Part shown: positions 19,930 to 33,130 of the stretch, one piece after another
How positions within the stretch are numbered: position 1 is the stretch's first letter
How the letters are laid out: each line of letters starts with the position of its first letter
Source of the DNA: Epiperipatus broadwayi
Taxonomy: Eukaryota; Onychophora; Udeonychophora; Euonychophora; Peripatidae
DNA: 64,000 bases
Direction of reading: 5' to 3'
Assembly (NCBI GenBank): GCA_028023455.1
Contig: JAQFVV010012529.1
Location: 2,854,001-2,918,000 of the forward strand
The notes under the pieces: model-generated
The model's database searches: none
Told to the model about the DNA's origin: nothing
The model's input: only the letters and a program-made list of their open reading frames with translations
Made by a program: the position numbers and the translations under genes

Positions 19930-21500
19930 CAAGAGTATGAATGAGTATGTTAATCAATTACAGGAATGAATATATATATGTTTGTTGTATGTGTTAATAT
20001 AATGGGTGAGACTTACTAATATATTTATATGTGAGAAGGTAGAAAAGCGATTATATATAGAGTTGCGTTATTTTTATTTATTTATTTGTGTTTTAAATAA
20101 ATATTTCGTTATGAATATCGTAAAATAGATTTTAAATGCCATTGATAGCACGTGTTTCTTAAGCAAAACCCATTAAACTTATAAGGCTGAAAAATAATCA
20201 GTAGAATGGAAAGTTGTGCCACGGGCAGTTTCAATTAATGACTGTCCACCGGAATTCTTAGAACTGGTCGAGCGTATTTTTAGAACAGTGAAAGAAAAAG
20301 CATTCTTGAGATCGGACCATTGGCATAAGAATAGAAAAGAAAAGTAAGGTTATAGAGCACTAATGAATAGAACTATTTTTGTTCTCAGTGATTTAGTAGT
20401 GATTAAATTTTAGAAAAAGCAGTGAATGATAGAGAGAAGTGGAGAAAGACGTATAAACTGGTCAACCTAAATATTAATTAAGAATTTTATTCATAATGTA
20501 CTCCATATACATGCGGGGATAGAATAATCATCTAGGTTCGTCAGTCCGCTCAATGGACAGATGTTGTGGAACCCGCCTGAACTTTATTTATGGATTTGCC
20601 ATTTAGTCAACCAAGCGTAATGGCCATGGAACTCTAACAACCAGAGCCTCTCACAATCAAGCCAAACTCATCTACTTAAATTCTAATAGGGATTGTTTTT
20701 GGCCAGAATATTTCAGAGCTTATCACCATCGTTCGGACCAGCGACTTTCGTTAAAATCAACATATTCTCTATGCTGTAAGCTTACAGATTATTAGCCTCA
20801 GCCACGTGAACATTCGCTCTTAAGAGGTAAGTTTGATCTTTTCTTAATCTGCTTTAAATGAACATTTAATAATGGCTAAAGAAACATGTGTTATTTCAAT
20901 TTAAATAAAGTAAATTAATAATTTATTAAAAATGTTTAAAAAAATGCAACTCTGACGTGTAATCACCACGCTTTCGTTAATATGTGTATGAATTATATAT
21001 GTATATGTAATGGAATAAATGAATTATATGTTTAAGATATTAATATATGTGTGCGCATGCTAATAAATCTTAGAATTAATTACCACTTATATATATTATT
21101 TACATTCTGGGTTTCTGTTGACTGATGGGCTATTGTAATAGGATTGGATTTAGATAGAAATTATATTTAGAGATATAAGGCGTCTCTTAATGAGATCATC
21201 CATAGCTTTGTTTTCCCGATAAACATTGTTTTCCCAGACCCTCGAGATTGAGCTAGTTAGGATAAAATACCCAAAGAGTATCCATTGGAACTTTTGTTTG
21301 CGCTTTCGAGACGTATAATTCTTATTAATGGATAAGATTGGCACTTGAGAGGGGCTTCTGCCTTTGCTCATAAATATACGTGCTCGAAGCTTAGGGTAAT
21401 AGCTACTTATACACACTAAATTCTTTGAACAAGATTGTGGGTAGAATGTTAAAATGGCTGCCCGGTGTATGGCATGATATTCAAATACCACGTAGTGCTT
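19830..21500. promoter_or_regulatory. CpG-retaining, less AT-rich island (candidate promoter region)
   Basis: By eye this is the only multi-hundred-base stretch with frequent CpG (for example ggtcgaagcggt, cacgtg, ccaccgg, gaactggtcgagcg, catgcgggg, acccgcc, cgttcgg, ctttcgag) in a window where CpG is otherwise scarce. TATATATAGAG at about 20,051, and AAAATGGCTGCC near 21,450, resemble core-promoter and YY1-type motifs. Such islands in CpG-depleted animal genomes often mark unmethylated promoters. No long coding frame lies inside it. Confidence 0.45.
20460..20826 (+). other. Candidate non-coding first exon ending in a consensus splice donor
   Basis: The less AT-rich sequence ends in AAGAG|GTAAGTTTG, a strong donor with GT at 20,827-20,828, after which the sequence turns AT-rich like an intron. 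No open frame longer than a few codons exists, so it would be 5' UTR or a non-coding RNA exon. The start is not defined; 20,460 is a guess from the composition change. Confidence 0.35.
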
Positions 21501-21518
21501 AAAATGTTTTGAATACAA

Positions 21519-24500
21519 CCTATAAAGGATTTAGTTTAACATTAATCTTAGGAAAAATTAAATACTTTATCAACTTGTGAAAAAAAAAAAATCTTCAGCA
21601 GTTACTTCTGATTTGTACAATAATCTGTTTAAGAATGTGAATTAATGTTTATGTAGAAAAGTGGATCTGGATATTGAGATGTATGACTTTTGCATTTAGC
21701 AAGTAAAAAGATTATTTCATCATGGTAATATAACTATTTCACTTATAGAATTATTATTTTGCTAATTTTATTGTAGAGAAATGAACTATGGAATTTCTTT
21801 TGAATTAACATAAAGATATTGTAAAAAATGTATTTAATTATGATCTTTAATATTCTGAAAATATATATTAAGATCATAAATTTTAATGGTATGTTCTTCA
21901 GTATACTGGATATGATATTTATTCTGCAGTTGTATGGGTTTAACTTTATTGAATTGTACTTGTGAAGCAGCATAAATATAATAGATTGAACTTGTTCCTG
22001 ATTTTTGTGGGAGCAATAGATCATATTTATATTATTAAATTATTTCAAATCACACTTTAAACAGGTATAATATTGATTATTTTATTAGAGATGGGGATTG
22101 TTGAGAATAGAATACAATGGAGAGGTATAATTAGGCAAGATGTTGAAATTTCTTAGAAGAAAAATTTGCTGCAGAAGAGAAAACAGCACCGGATGTCATT
22201 TAAATAAACTAAATGATCTGTAGATGATATGTGTTCCTGCTAATGCTTGTAATGATTTATTTTCATCCTATTATCTTTTGTCTATTCCCTACAAAACAAT
22301 TTGAAAATTGTCTAATCATTTTGCACAGTATGATATAAATATTTTGAATATTAGAAATCATAATATTTAAATAGTTTGGCTCACTTGATAACAAAATGCT
22401 TGTACTGTGAGAAAAAGTGATCTGAGCTTTTGTACTAGTGGATAGATGTAACATAGAGGAATTGAGATAATGGATGGACTAATTTAAAAAAAACCTTGTA
22501 AATATCTCTGCAATGCATTGATTATTCATCCTTTCATCTTTCTTGAATGGTGCAGTATAAAAATACCAAGCCGTCAATATGACCATACAGATTCAGTTGT
22601 TTGATGTCTTTACTTCATCTAACAAGCCAACATTAACAAAATGCGTGCCTAGTGGAAAAAGATGTTTTGACTTTATGTCCCGGTAGGATGATTGCCATAT
22701 GAAAGAATTGAGATGATAAATTTAAAAAAATAAAAGTTGAAAAAAATTTGAAATTATTTTTTAAATATTATTAATATTTTTTCAAATTAAATTGGATTAA
22801 GTAATTTAAAAATAGAAAATACATATTACTAAATAAAATCAGTTTTTTTTTAAAAAAAGTTATTATTGATGAATTATAGTTTTATATCGTTAAATTAACC
22901 TTTTACTTGTTATATAATAATAATATTTATTGAGTTGATAGAAAGTAGTGACTAATTACCACTAAAGATGATCGATTGTTTCTATTTTTTGATCTTAGTG
23001 CCAATTTTCAAAAATCTCTTTAGACTAGATCACTTAGTGTACATGTTCAAAATGTAATCATTATTTTGTGTTTTGAATAATAAAAGATAAACCGGTTTTT
23101 AAAAGAAATGAACATAAATTATTTGTTATGATCTGACGTTAGTCAGCTAATAAATACTAGCAAATTTCTGTATATCTAAATATGTGTTTACATTTTTAAA
23201 AAAAATCTCACTGTTAAACAACATATACTGTACATTTAAAAGCTAGTAAATTTATCAAGTATTTTAATTAAAACGTTTTATACCCTCCTTTTTATACTAT
23301 TTATGATCATTAATTAGAAGGAAACCATGGAAAGAGAAAAAGAAAAAGCTAGAAACTTGTTAAGAATGATTAATGGGTAAAATTTTATTAAGCTAAAGTA
23401 AACAGATATTACCGAATATTACTTTCCTGCTTCTTAAACAATGGAAATTTAATTTTGTAATAATTAACCGAATAAAAATAGAAAGAAAAAAAAACTAATG
23501 ATGTTTTCTTTTTTCCCCAGCAATAGGTGTGTGTTTTATTATCAAATAAAGTATAATAGCAGTAGTGCACAGACTATTTTTAATTATATTTAAAAGGAAT
23601 TCTGCATGAATAATATGCTTAATTATGTTGATCTTTTATTCTAAATGTTGTCATGCCTTTACTTCATTTAAAAGACATTTTAATGCCATTGTAAGACTAC
23701 TATACATATGGTCGTACTTAATAGTAATAGTTATATATAACATATAAAATTTTTAATGTTAAATTAAAGTCATTTATATCAAATAATTAATAAAGAGTAG
23801 AAGTAAAAAGATGTCCCATATAAATCTGAATTCTAGATGTTTGTACCACTAGTATGAGATGTTGCAAATATTTCTCAGACTGAGCATCCTTATATTGTAA
23901 TTAATTGAATGGAACTAAATTACTTTTTAATTCCTTTTTTTAATAATTACTTTCATCAACTTTTTCATTTATACAACTTAATGATCATTACTGAGTATTT
24001 CTTTTTCAATATATTTCTCAAGATTAAATAAATTTATTCAGATTTTATTTCCAATTACCTTATCAATAAATATGATTATATCTTCATTTTAGTTTTCTTT
24101 TTGTCTTGTATATGCTTATTAATGGAAATGATTTTATGTAAACTTCAAATATTAGAACCATTATTTTATAGTGATATAACCACATTGACTACATTAATCA
24201 TTCAGTCACATGGTGATGTTTTCAATAATTTTCTTATTTCAAAGTTTGTCATTTGGTTTATATATATTATCTTTTAACTTTGCTAGTTTTCATTGTGATT
24301 TCTCCATAACTGCTGACTTGTTTGTATAATTAAGATATGACTTCTTTCTTTGTTACAAACTCTAACAAATATCTGATGTTATTCAGTTTTTTCATTTAAC
24401 ATAGATTAAACAGAAACAGTCTTAATAGAATAATTTATGTACATTTTAAATTTCAATAAATTTGTATATTAAATTCTCTGGTCAAAGGAAGGTTTGCCAT

Positions 24501-26404
24501 CCTTTTAACAAAGTTTATTTGAATACTGTATTTCCAATTGTAGAGTTACATTGTAAACTTAAATGAATCCTATAAATCATTGAATGTACTAAATGTATTG
24601 TTTTAGAACAATCTTATATATATATTAATTTTTAGATTTTAAAGAAGTATGACAGTCATTTCAAAGAAAAATAACTAGTTCAAAGGTACATTCATTCCTC
24701 CACATGCAATGGACCATTCTACAGATTATTTACTACAATGTTGTTGTTTTATTAAATTTGATAAACATCTGCCATTTTGTAAAACTTGATGAAATCATAA
24801 TATAGTGACATCATGAAAGCTAGATCAGCTGAGGATAAGGTAACTTCCATGCTTAAAAAGTTCAGTATAGTTATTTATGATATGGTATTATGATAATTAC
24901 ATTTTTGATTATACAATTAAACTATGATAACTATACTCACCTAATTTTTGTCCAGTATCCTTGTGAGACAGTCTATGTTTTCACTTATGACATCTAAAGT
25001 AAAGAATACTTTCATTATTAACAGCTACAAAAGGGAAAAAAAACAACATATTTCTATCAGTATAATACATAATCAAAAACATACTTTGATAATATGCAAT
25101 AATAAATGCATTAATAATAAATTTTAATATATATGCATTAGTTTAAATATATTCTTTCAATTAATTTTGGATTAAAATTGTAATAAACACTAATTTCACT
25201 AAAACAAAAATAATGTCATTATAAATTTGAATTATTCTCAGTAAAATAAAAAGAAAAAAATGATTTTGTGCATTTTACAGTTAATAATCAACTTTATATG
25301 ATTAAAGATTACTAAACATAAGTTGTTTTTGAATATTTGAGATAATAGTTATCATAAACTTATGACAAAAAAATAAGACATTTAATCATTGTCATAAATA
25401 TATGAACTATGATTGCTTAAAAAAAAAATTAACAGCACTGCAAAAAAATAATAATTTGTTAGATAATTACAAAAACAAAATAGTAAAACATAAATTGCAT
25501 CAAAAATAAAATTTAAAACATACATTGTGTTAATTTTTTTTTTTTGCTTCATTTTAATTTAACTTTTAAATGTTCATTTTACTTTTTCTTCAATTATAAC
25601 TTTATTCATAAAAATATTAAAATAAAATAATCAAAATTGTTTTAGTTTAGTATATAAAGATTAAATAAATTAATGTTTAGATTGCTCAAAGCTAACAAAA
25701 TTATGTTTAAATTTTTAAATAATATTTATAATTTAAAAAAAAAAATGGCAAAAATAAATTGCCTGTGAGAAATATAAAAGATTTTTTTTCAGCTAATTAT
25801 AGATTAAGGCCCCAAATGTTAAAGGTTTTTCTTGACTTGTCTTTTTCTAAAAATTAATATTGTTGAATAAAAATCTAAATGTAACCATGGCATTTTTTTT
25901 AAAAAAAAAAAATTTTAAATCAATAAATTGTGAGAAATAATTATAAATATGTATATAGTTATGGAATACATATCTATTTATTTTGAAAATTTAACACAAA
26001 GCTCTTGCAAGTACTCTCAAGTTGAGAATTAAAAACTAACAATCATCAACATAGGAATGGAGAGTCTGCTTTTTTAAAGCAACATAGAGGTAAACAGTTG
26101 GCTTACTGAACTAAAAAATTTTCTGTAAAATGCTGATACCTTCAAATTTTTTTAAAATTAAAATATCAATATTGTTTTACATCAAAATGACTAAAAGTAT
26201 CAAAATCAGGATAAAAATAGCCACAAGAGTAGATCTAAAACTATAGAAAACAGCACAATAATCAATCAAAGAGTTAAAGAATCCTGATTCAAGGAATATC
26301 ATTCTCAATATTCTTCAGTCTAGGTAAAATTCTAAATGATAGACTGTAAATTGGAAAAATTATCATCAAAAAAAAAAGTTCAGCAATTGAAATGTTTTTA
26401 TTAC
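21519..26404. other. AT-rich non-coding stretch, no gene seen
   Basis: The open frames at 21,743-22,024 and 22,263-22,454 (minus) are unrecognised. The segment 22,550-22,690 is slightly richer in GC but shows no motif. Poly(A)/(T) tracts are frequent. It may be intron if the donor at 20,827 is real. Confidence 0.5.
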
Positions 26405-26472
26405 AGGTTTTATTATTATTGTTGTTGTTGTTGTTATTATTATTATGATGATGATGATGATGTTGTTGTTTT
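26405..26472 (+). repeat. Compound trinucleotide microsatellite
   Basis: Runs of TAT/TGT and then GAT units. The open frame 26,336-26,539 spanning it (runs of Cys, Tyr and Asp) is a translation of the repeat and not a gene. Confidence 0.9.
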
Positions 26473-26725
26473 AAAGGGTACTTTATTATTTTATTTGGTT
26501 TACATGGTTTCTTTTACTTTTTGTTTACAATTTGATTGAGCAAAGATTACAGTTCCGGTTTACCATTCCTTTAAATACAAGTTTGCTTGTGATAATTTTG
26601 AAAATGTCCTTTGTTCTATAGTTTATATATAATGCAGTAAATTTAGTGTCTTAATTCTTTTTATCTTGCGTTTCTTATAGTCTTGATTATTCTTTTAAAA
26701 GTGACCAAGTTGCGGTATATAAATA

Positions 26726-27706
26726 CACCCAGGTCTCATTTTATGCGGATTATTTTAATGCAATTTTGAAGTTATGTGATTCATGTTTCTTTTTAATAGC
26801 TTTCATATTTCACTATATTTATTAGATATCAAGAAATTTAAATTACTAATAACTTATTTTCACTTGAAATACTTTTTTTTTTTTTTCAAAAATATAACGT
26901 TATATTAGCAGCTAACGTGAATATGGCCTGAAGCAGTATTTTGATTCTTAGCTTCTATGTAAATAACCTATTTATACTAATGAGTAAATAATAATAATAG
27001 ATTTATACTTACATATAAAAATATCGCAATAAATATTAAAAAAATTTAAACTTTTAAAACATATTTTGTTATATATAACAGAAATAAATAACCTTTTAGA
27101 TTTTTAAAATAAAAAAACGAAGATTTTATAAACTGAAAATAATCTTTCTAATGATAATGCATAATCTTTTTATTTTGATTGAGATCTCATTTTTTTAAAT
27201 ATAGAAACAGAAAACCATTAATACAGCACAAGACTGGAAAGTGGTGCTAGTTGTACATCACATCACAAATAAAAATAAAGTGGCTAACAGGTTTCTCTGG
27301 GCATAATTGCTGAGAGATTCTTGACTTCGTTTAAGGAGAAGCCATAATACATCACATTGAATCTGATTTCTTACCAGTTTACAAATGAATGCTAGCAGTA
27401 ATAATTAAAATATGTATGAAAATTGTAAAATTAAATACTGTAGTTAATAAAAAAAGTAAAAAAAGTTTGTCTTGTATTAATTTTTTTCAAATGTTTGAAA
27501 TTTTTTATTAGTCATACTTCATTTGCTTATTTTTTTAATGCAAATTTTAAAGTAATTTTTTCTTGTTGCTTTGCTTTTATGCTAATTCTGAAAAATACAG
27601 AACCTATCCCCCATTTTTCAAGGTAAGTTAAGTCTATTTTCGTGCAATTTTTTTGAATGCAGGTTTTCTGTGGAATCTATCTACTGCATAAAACGAGACC
27701 CAGGTG
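26726..27706. mobile_element. Pogo/Tigger-like non-autonomous element
   Basis: Inverted ends: the left reads CACCCAGGTCTCATTTTATG and the complement of the right reads CACCTGGGTCTCGTTTTATG, with further matching AATGCAATTTT and GCATTC...AATTGC inside. Both ends abut TA dinucleotides (26,724-26,725 and 27,707-27,708), the target duplication of the Tc1/mariner/pogo superfamily. The length is 981 bp. No transposase frame is visible, so it is a MITE-like derivative. The ends resemble the general layout of Tigger termini; the family name is tentative. Confidence 0.65.
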
Positions 27707-27768
27707 TATATAAATTGGGTCTCACGATAGTTCTATCTCATCTCTATCTTTGATTTGTCTTAGTTTAT

Positions 27769-27920
27769 TTATTATTATTAAAATAATAATGATGATGATG
27801 ATAATAATAAAATAATAATAATAATGATAATAATAATAAAATAATGATAATGATGATAATAATAATTTAATTTATTAAACATATAATTTTGTGATTAATA
27901 ATAATGATGATGATGATGTT
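27769..27920 (+). repeat. AAT/GAT microsatellite
   Basis: Interrupted runs of AATAAT, GATGAT and AATGAT units, flanking the right side of the Tigger-like element. Confidence 0.9.
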
Positions 27921-28099
27921 TAGTCACTTATTTTAAACTTCATTTTTAAAACCCATTTTTTTTTCACATTTTTTTTTACATATTTTGAATTTAGGGTAAT
28001 GAATTAAAGGTTTTGCTATAGGAAAACATTATATTTGCTTGTTTCCTATGCAAAATGTTTGATTTATGAAGCATTTTAAGAAACCAATTGAGTACAGTG

Positions 28100-29101
28100 A
28101 CAGAAATAAACATATACTTAGATAAGTTTCAAGATTGATGAGTTTTCATCAAATTTTTTGAAGAACCAGATTAATTCTTTTGATTTGACTTGCAAATGTT
28201 GAGTATATAAAGAATGATACAATTTATACAAATATTCTAAAAATCTATCATGGAGAAATTTTTTATGTATATAATTATTTACTGTTTTTCATATATAGAT
28301 AATAATTAACTACTGCTAAAGATTTTTCTTCCATTTCTGACTGATAAGGAACTTAATTTTTTTTAAAAAATTATTTTATAGATCATTTTTGAATGAGCAA
28401 GAATAGCACAATCATCAGCATCCAAGCAGATGATATTTTGTTTTTAATTGATTCATATTAAAAATTTCATCATCAAATCTGTATTGCCTAATGATCCCTA
28501 TTATTTAAGCCAGTTATAAACAGTTTCAAAGACTGGAGTCATAAAAATAGAAAACAATGTTGCAGGTAGGTAATCATCCTTGTTTAGCACTAGTTTTCAT
28601 TTCAGATGCCTTCCATTTTTACCTGTAATAAAACATTTTCCCTTATTCCATTAAGGAGAAACCTTAATATATGATTACATTTTTTGGGTAACTAACTAAT
28701 TTTAATCAGTACCATAGACTTGTTCAATTAATTAAATCAAGGGTCTTATTCAAATCAATATATATATATCTTTTGTTCCCAGCACTTTTTTTTTGCATTT
28801 TGGTGGTAACGAGAACCATTTCTGTGGAGATTCTTGATTCTTTAAAACTATATTAAGTTTCTAGTAACCATTTATCTATAAATGAAAACCAACCTGTTCA
28901 ATAAAATCATTGTAAGTATCTTTTCTGTAATGAATAATAGTGATATTCCATGATAATTACTGAAATTTCATCAATTGGAACAGTAGAAGCATTGTTAAGA
29001 TCTGACAACACAATTTCATGAATCCATATTTTGCTAAAACAAAATTCCACTATTTTTGGAGCTAACATATCACCACCATGATATCTCTTCATAAACTGCA
29101 T
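28100..29101 (-). pseudogene. Heavily decayed LINE reverse transcriptase
   Basis: Read on the minus strand from 29,101 downwards. The 64-codon open frame 29,101-28,907 has FSKIWIHEIV...NNASTVPI, the pre-RT segment in which LINEs place a W..A.IVPI motif, then MEYHYYSL, a degraded N-Y-R-G-I-S-L block. Next come KKCWEQ (about 28,790) and, after a gap, TRMITYLQHCFLF (about 28,580). DDEIFNMNQLK (about 28,475) precedes DDCAILAHSKM (about 28,430), where the RT catalytic Asp pair can still be read. Stops and frameshifts are numerous. The order and spacing fit a common LINE RT; no intact protein is possible. Confidence 0.6.
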
Positions 29102-29116
29102 GCAACCTTTCTATTT

Positions 29117-29355
29117 TTAAAATTGCAAAAAATAAAATTTTTTGAGTAAAAAAAAGCAGAATTTCAAGTATATAGTGTAAAGTAAGAATAGAATTCCTAT
29201 GACTAGGACACCCCATATCAATACTGAAGGCCATATCATATTACTATTAGTACATTGACATTTACTTATAGTAGGTGTATATCCATTTATAGTCAATATT
29301 GGATAACTAGCTGAATTATCTATACCCAATAATGTAAAAACCATTTGTCTACTTG
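29117..29355 (-). other. ORF with Cys-x-Cys and a membrane segment, possible exon fragment
   Basis: The minus frame (Met at 29,344, stop at 29,117; open upstream to about 29,370) reads VFTLLGIDNSASYP, NGYTPTISKCQC, a short polar linker, then a roughly 23-residue hydrophobic helix (VLIWGVLVIGILFLLYTIYL) and a short basic tail. The D-N-S...C-x-C layout recalls the membrane-proximal end of cadherin-type ectodomains; that is a weak resemblance. A possible acceptor AG lies at 29,357-29,356, but without a clear pyrimidine tract and no donor follows. Alternatives are a piece of the adjacent LINE or a chance frame. Confidence 0.25.
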
Positions 29356-29370
29356 CTGTTCTTATTATAT

Positions 29371-32300
29371 GTCAATATAAGAATATATTTTATTTGTAAA
29401 TAATTTTAAATAATTATATCATTATTTTTTGTAAGTTATAATATTCTGTTTGTATATGGTTTTTTTTCCAAATTAATAATTTTCAAGATTAAAAATAATT
29501 CAACAATTAATTTTTTTATACTTCTATATGCAATGAAAATGTAATAAATTATTAAATAGAAACAAATATATGCATAAATTATTAATAATGATAAAATTAA
29601 TGTTGCATAATTATGTATATTTATTTTTATTTAATACAAAATATAGTGATTAGATCTTCTTTCTTTTTTTTCTCTTTACCAAAATCTTTTTTTAAAACTT
29701 TGAAATCTTCATGTTAGCTGATTTAGAAATGTCTTCACTACTAATTTTCTCTCTCTTTTTTTTTTTTCAATATGTAGTAAGTGATTTTTTTTTTGAAAAA
29801 ATTAAAAGTCATTAAGATACAGAAGAGAAATATGACAATCTTGATAATTAAACTCATTAAATTTCAGATATGATGTGTGTGTATATATATGTACTGTAGT
29901 TTTATTATTGTTTTAATGTGAATACTCAAGAATAAATGAATAAAAATGTTAAATAAATTTAATCTCATACTAAAATAATAAAATCTTATGCTTTTAAAAA
30001 TTTTAAAGGCTCTTATAATTTTTTTTTTTAATTTACAACTATTATTGTTTGTTATTTTGGATTTTAATATATATCACTTTGGCCCTCTTACTTATGTATA
30101 TAATGGAACCATGAATTAAGTTGTATCTAATTTATATACACAACTTCAATCATATACTGACCAAAGTAAAATGTAAATAAACAAACAAAAAATCCATTAA
30201 AATTTGCAAATTTTATATTTGGCAGACATTTTTCTTTCTATGAGTGCCTTATGCAAGTTATATATATTAATAAAATGTCTTCAGTTTATGTTCCCAAAGC
30301 ATATATATTTTATTTATTATTCTTTCCAAATTTAATCTGCAGTATTTTGCATAATAAAATATTTTCTGAGCATAATGCTAAAAGTTTTACAAAGAATTAG
30401 AACATTTTTAAAATTAATATTGATTTTAAAACATTAAAATAATTAGAGAGATCATAATTTCTTGTTCAAAACTAGTCTGCTATGTTTCTGTAAGAGAAAA
30501 AAGTTATTAAAAAAAAGAGTATATCTGGAGCTAATTTATTAAGATGAAAGTCAGACATTTTGCTATTTAATTTATTTTAAAAATAAAAAATATGATTAAT
30601 TTGTTTCTTTTTTTTTGTTTCAAATAAATGCATGTATGAACGCACATTCAGTAAAATATATGCAAATATGTTTATTATTAATAATTATATTATTATTATT
30701 TAAAAATAATGTATACTATATTTTTGATTTATATGCATACTATACATATAAAAAATTGTCTATGTTATACATATATGTGTGTTGAAAAGTTACTATATAT
30801 TTGCAGTTCAGTAAACAATACATTCAATTCTAATCAATGAATATCAGCAAAATGTGAGCTACTATGCATTATATATGTTGAACATGGAGGAGGCTTGGAA
30901 CAAAATATAGTGTAGCTCCTAGCTCCACTATATATATTTTTAATGATCATTATCATTTACAAAAAAATTGCTTTATATATATATATCTTATATATAAAAT
31001 TCCTAAATATCCATAATGCTGTCATGTGATTGATATTCAAGCTAAACATTTCTTTGTTAGTGGGCTTATTTTTCAAGGAAAAAATTATTTGTTCTGACAT
31101 TAATAAACCATAATCATTTTTTTACAAAGCATTTTGCGCAAAGGAAGTAATTTGTTACAGCAACTGATTAAAAAAAAAAAAGATGGATTTTCCATAGACT
31201 GGGTACATTTCTGGATTCTAAAAAATATATTGGAATAAAACTTTTTCAAGGAAAAAACGCTCAGAAAAAATGTGCTTTTGAGTACAGTACTGAATAGGTG
31301 TAGTATTTAAATTGTGAACAAAATGTTATTACAGTACATAAATTCATGTTTGAAATGTGATTTTAGTGAGGGATGAAAAATAGATACTATAGTACTGTAT
31401 TTACATTTAATTTTGTGTAGTTTGATATCACATAGTTCGTGACTTCATGGTACTACTATGCAGGATTGAAATTTGTTAAAGCAACCAATTAATTACAATG
31501 GCCTTTCCATAGGCCAGTTACATATGCTGGTATATATATAAAACCCCATAATGTACTTCAATTTTTACCATTCATATATAGATACTATTTTGGAAATATT
31601 CCTTTGTTTTTTTAATCTTATTTAGCACATCTCTATAATGTGTAATATTTTACTCATTACTTATTGTGACATTTTTAATTTTTTCAGTAAATTTAAATTG
31701 TTCTTGAAATGCCAAATATAGTACTTATATTTTGCACTTCTTTAGGTTTTCTCAAATACATACCTTATTATTTAATGTCTTTATATTAAATGAACTTATA
31801 GTTGGAGTTTTTAAAGTGTTTCAAGTATGGATGAAGCTACTTCAGCTTCCAATAAGGGTATATGAAATTAGAAAAATGGGAGATTTTAACTAGTTTAATT
31901 TACATTTAAGAGTCTTCAATATTACAGTAGAAAATGTAGTATAAATAAAAAATGACCTTGTATATTGTACATTATGATGTAACTATTAAAAATAGAACTT
32001 ATTCTCAAAATAAAACTAAAGAATTAGATTTAGACACTAAAACACTTAAAACTGTAGATCACGCACAAGACTTGATAAGAAACTTATTTACATACATGAG
32101 AACTTACATTCTCCACAAAGGAAGTCTTTATCACCATCATTGTCTGCATGCATTGGTGCATTTATTTACTATAGACAGGTTTATATATTTGTGTTATAAA
32201 ATATTTATGAATTAAATTTAAATCCTGATAGAGGTGGAGATGGAATAGTTATTAGTAAAAAAATTGAAACTTATTATGCATGCACAAATATTTTATTTAT

Positions 32301-33130
32301 ATTATAGATTTATATTAAATTTCAAATTTGTTCATATCCCTAACAAAAAAAAAAAACTGTACAGGCTATACTTTGGGCAGATAAAACTATTTTTAAAAAT
32401 GCTGTATTAATATTAGTAATAAAATAAGGCTTGTCTTTGGTTTGACCTCATATATTGTGTTTTGTATGAAAATGAATAAAGATATAGTTGTTGTTGTTGT
32501 TTTTTACAGTATTGTCATTTATGACTTTGTTTTCTTTATAATTGTTTTTTCCATGTTATTTTACTATCTTGATTCCTTTTTTATGTATTTTTCCTAAATC
32601 TTATTTTGTCTTTAATATTTTTTTATAGTTTTTTTTATTATTTATACTTTATTTTGCTTTAACTTTATTGATATAGACACTTAATTTTATATAATTTATC
32701 TGTTTTCTTTTTGTTCAGTTATTAGATTTGTTATTTAATATAGTGTGGTATTTTAGTTTTGTTTTGTAGTTAAATTAATTATTGAATTATAATCAGAACT
32801 GATATAGAGTTTGCTGGTCCCTGGGCTATAGTCAATATTACTGAAAACATTGTGAATTATATGCACATACTACTCATTGTTGGAGTTACCATCCACATAT
32901 CAAACTAGACAAGAAAAAGCTAATCGATAATTTTCATTTTTTTCATAAAAAATCAAAAAAATAATATAACATTTTTGAAAACATGAAAATAATATAATTT
33001 ACTTAGAAAACAAATTTGAAAATAGTATTTTTCTGAATTTGTGATGATGGTATTTTAGTTATATATTAGATTATTTCCACTATCTAATATTGAGTATTAG
33101 ATATCTTTAGAAAAATTTAACTTTATTTAA
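29371..33130. other. AT-rich stretch, one unrecognised 87-codon ORF
   Basis: Mostly poly(T)/(TA)n sequence. The frame 31,952-32,215 (plus) encodes 87 residues (MTLYIVHYDVTIKNRTYSQ...) with no known motif and may be chance. A diverged direct repeat exists at about 31,150-31,215 and 31,472-31,533 (ttgtta.agcaac..atta ... ttccatag). Confidence 0.4.

Noticed and set aside
21150-21518. 122-codon minus-strand open frame in the CpG island
   Set aside because: Serine/lysine-rich with no recognisable domain or conserved motif, and no splice or start context better than chance; treated as part of the island.
26336-26539. 67-codon open frame with Cys, Tyr and Asp runs
   Set aside because: It is a translation of a trinucleotide microsatellite.
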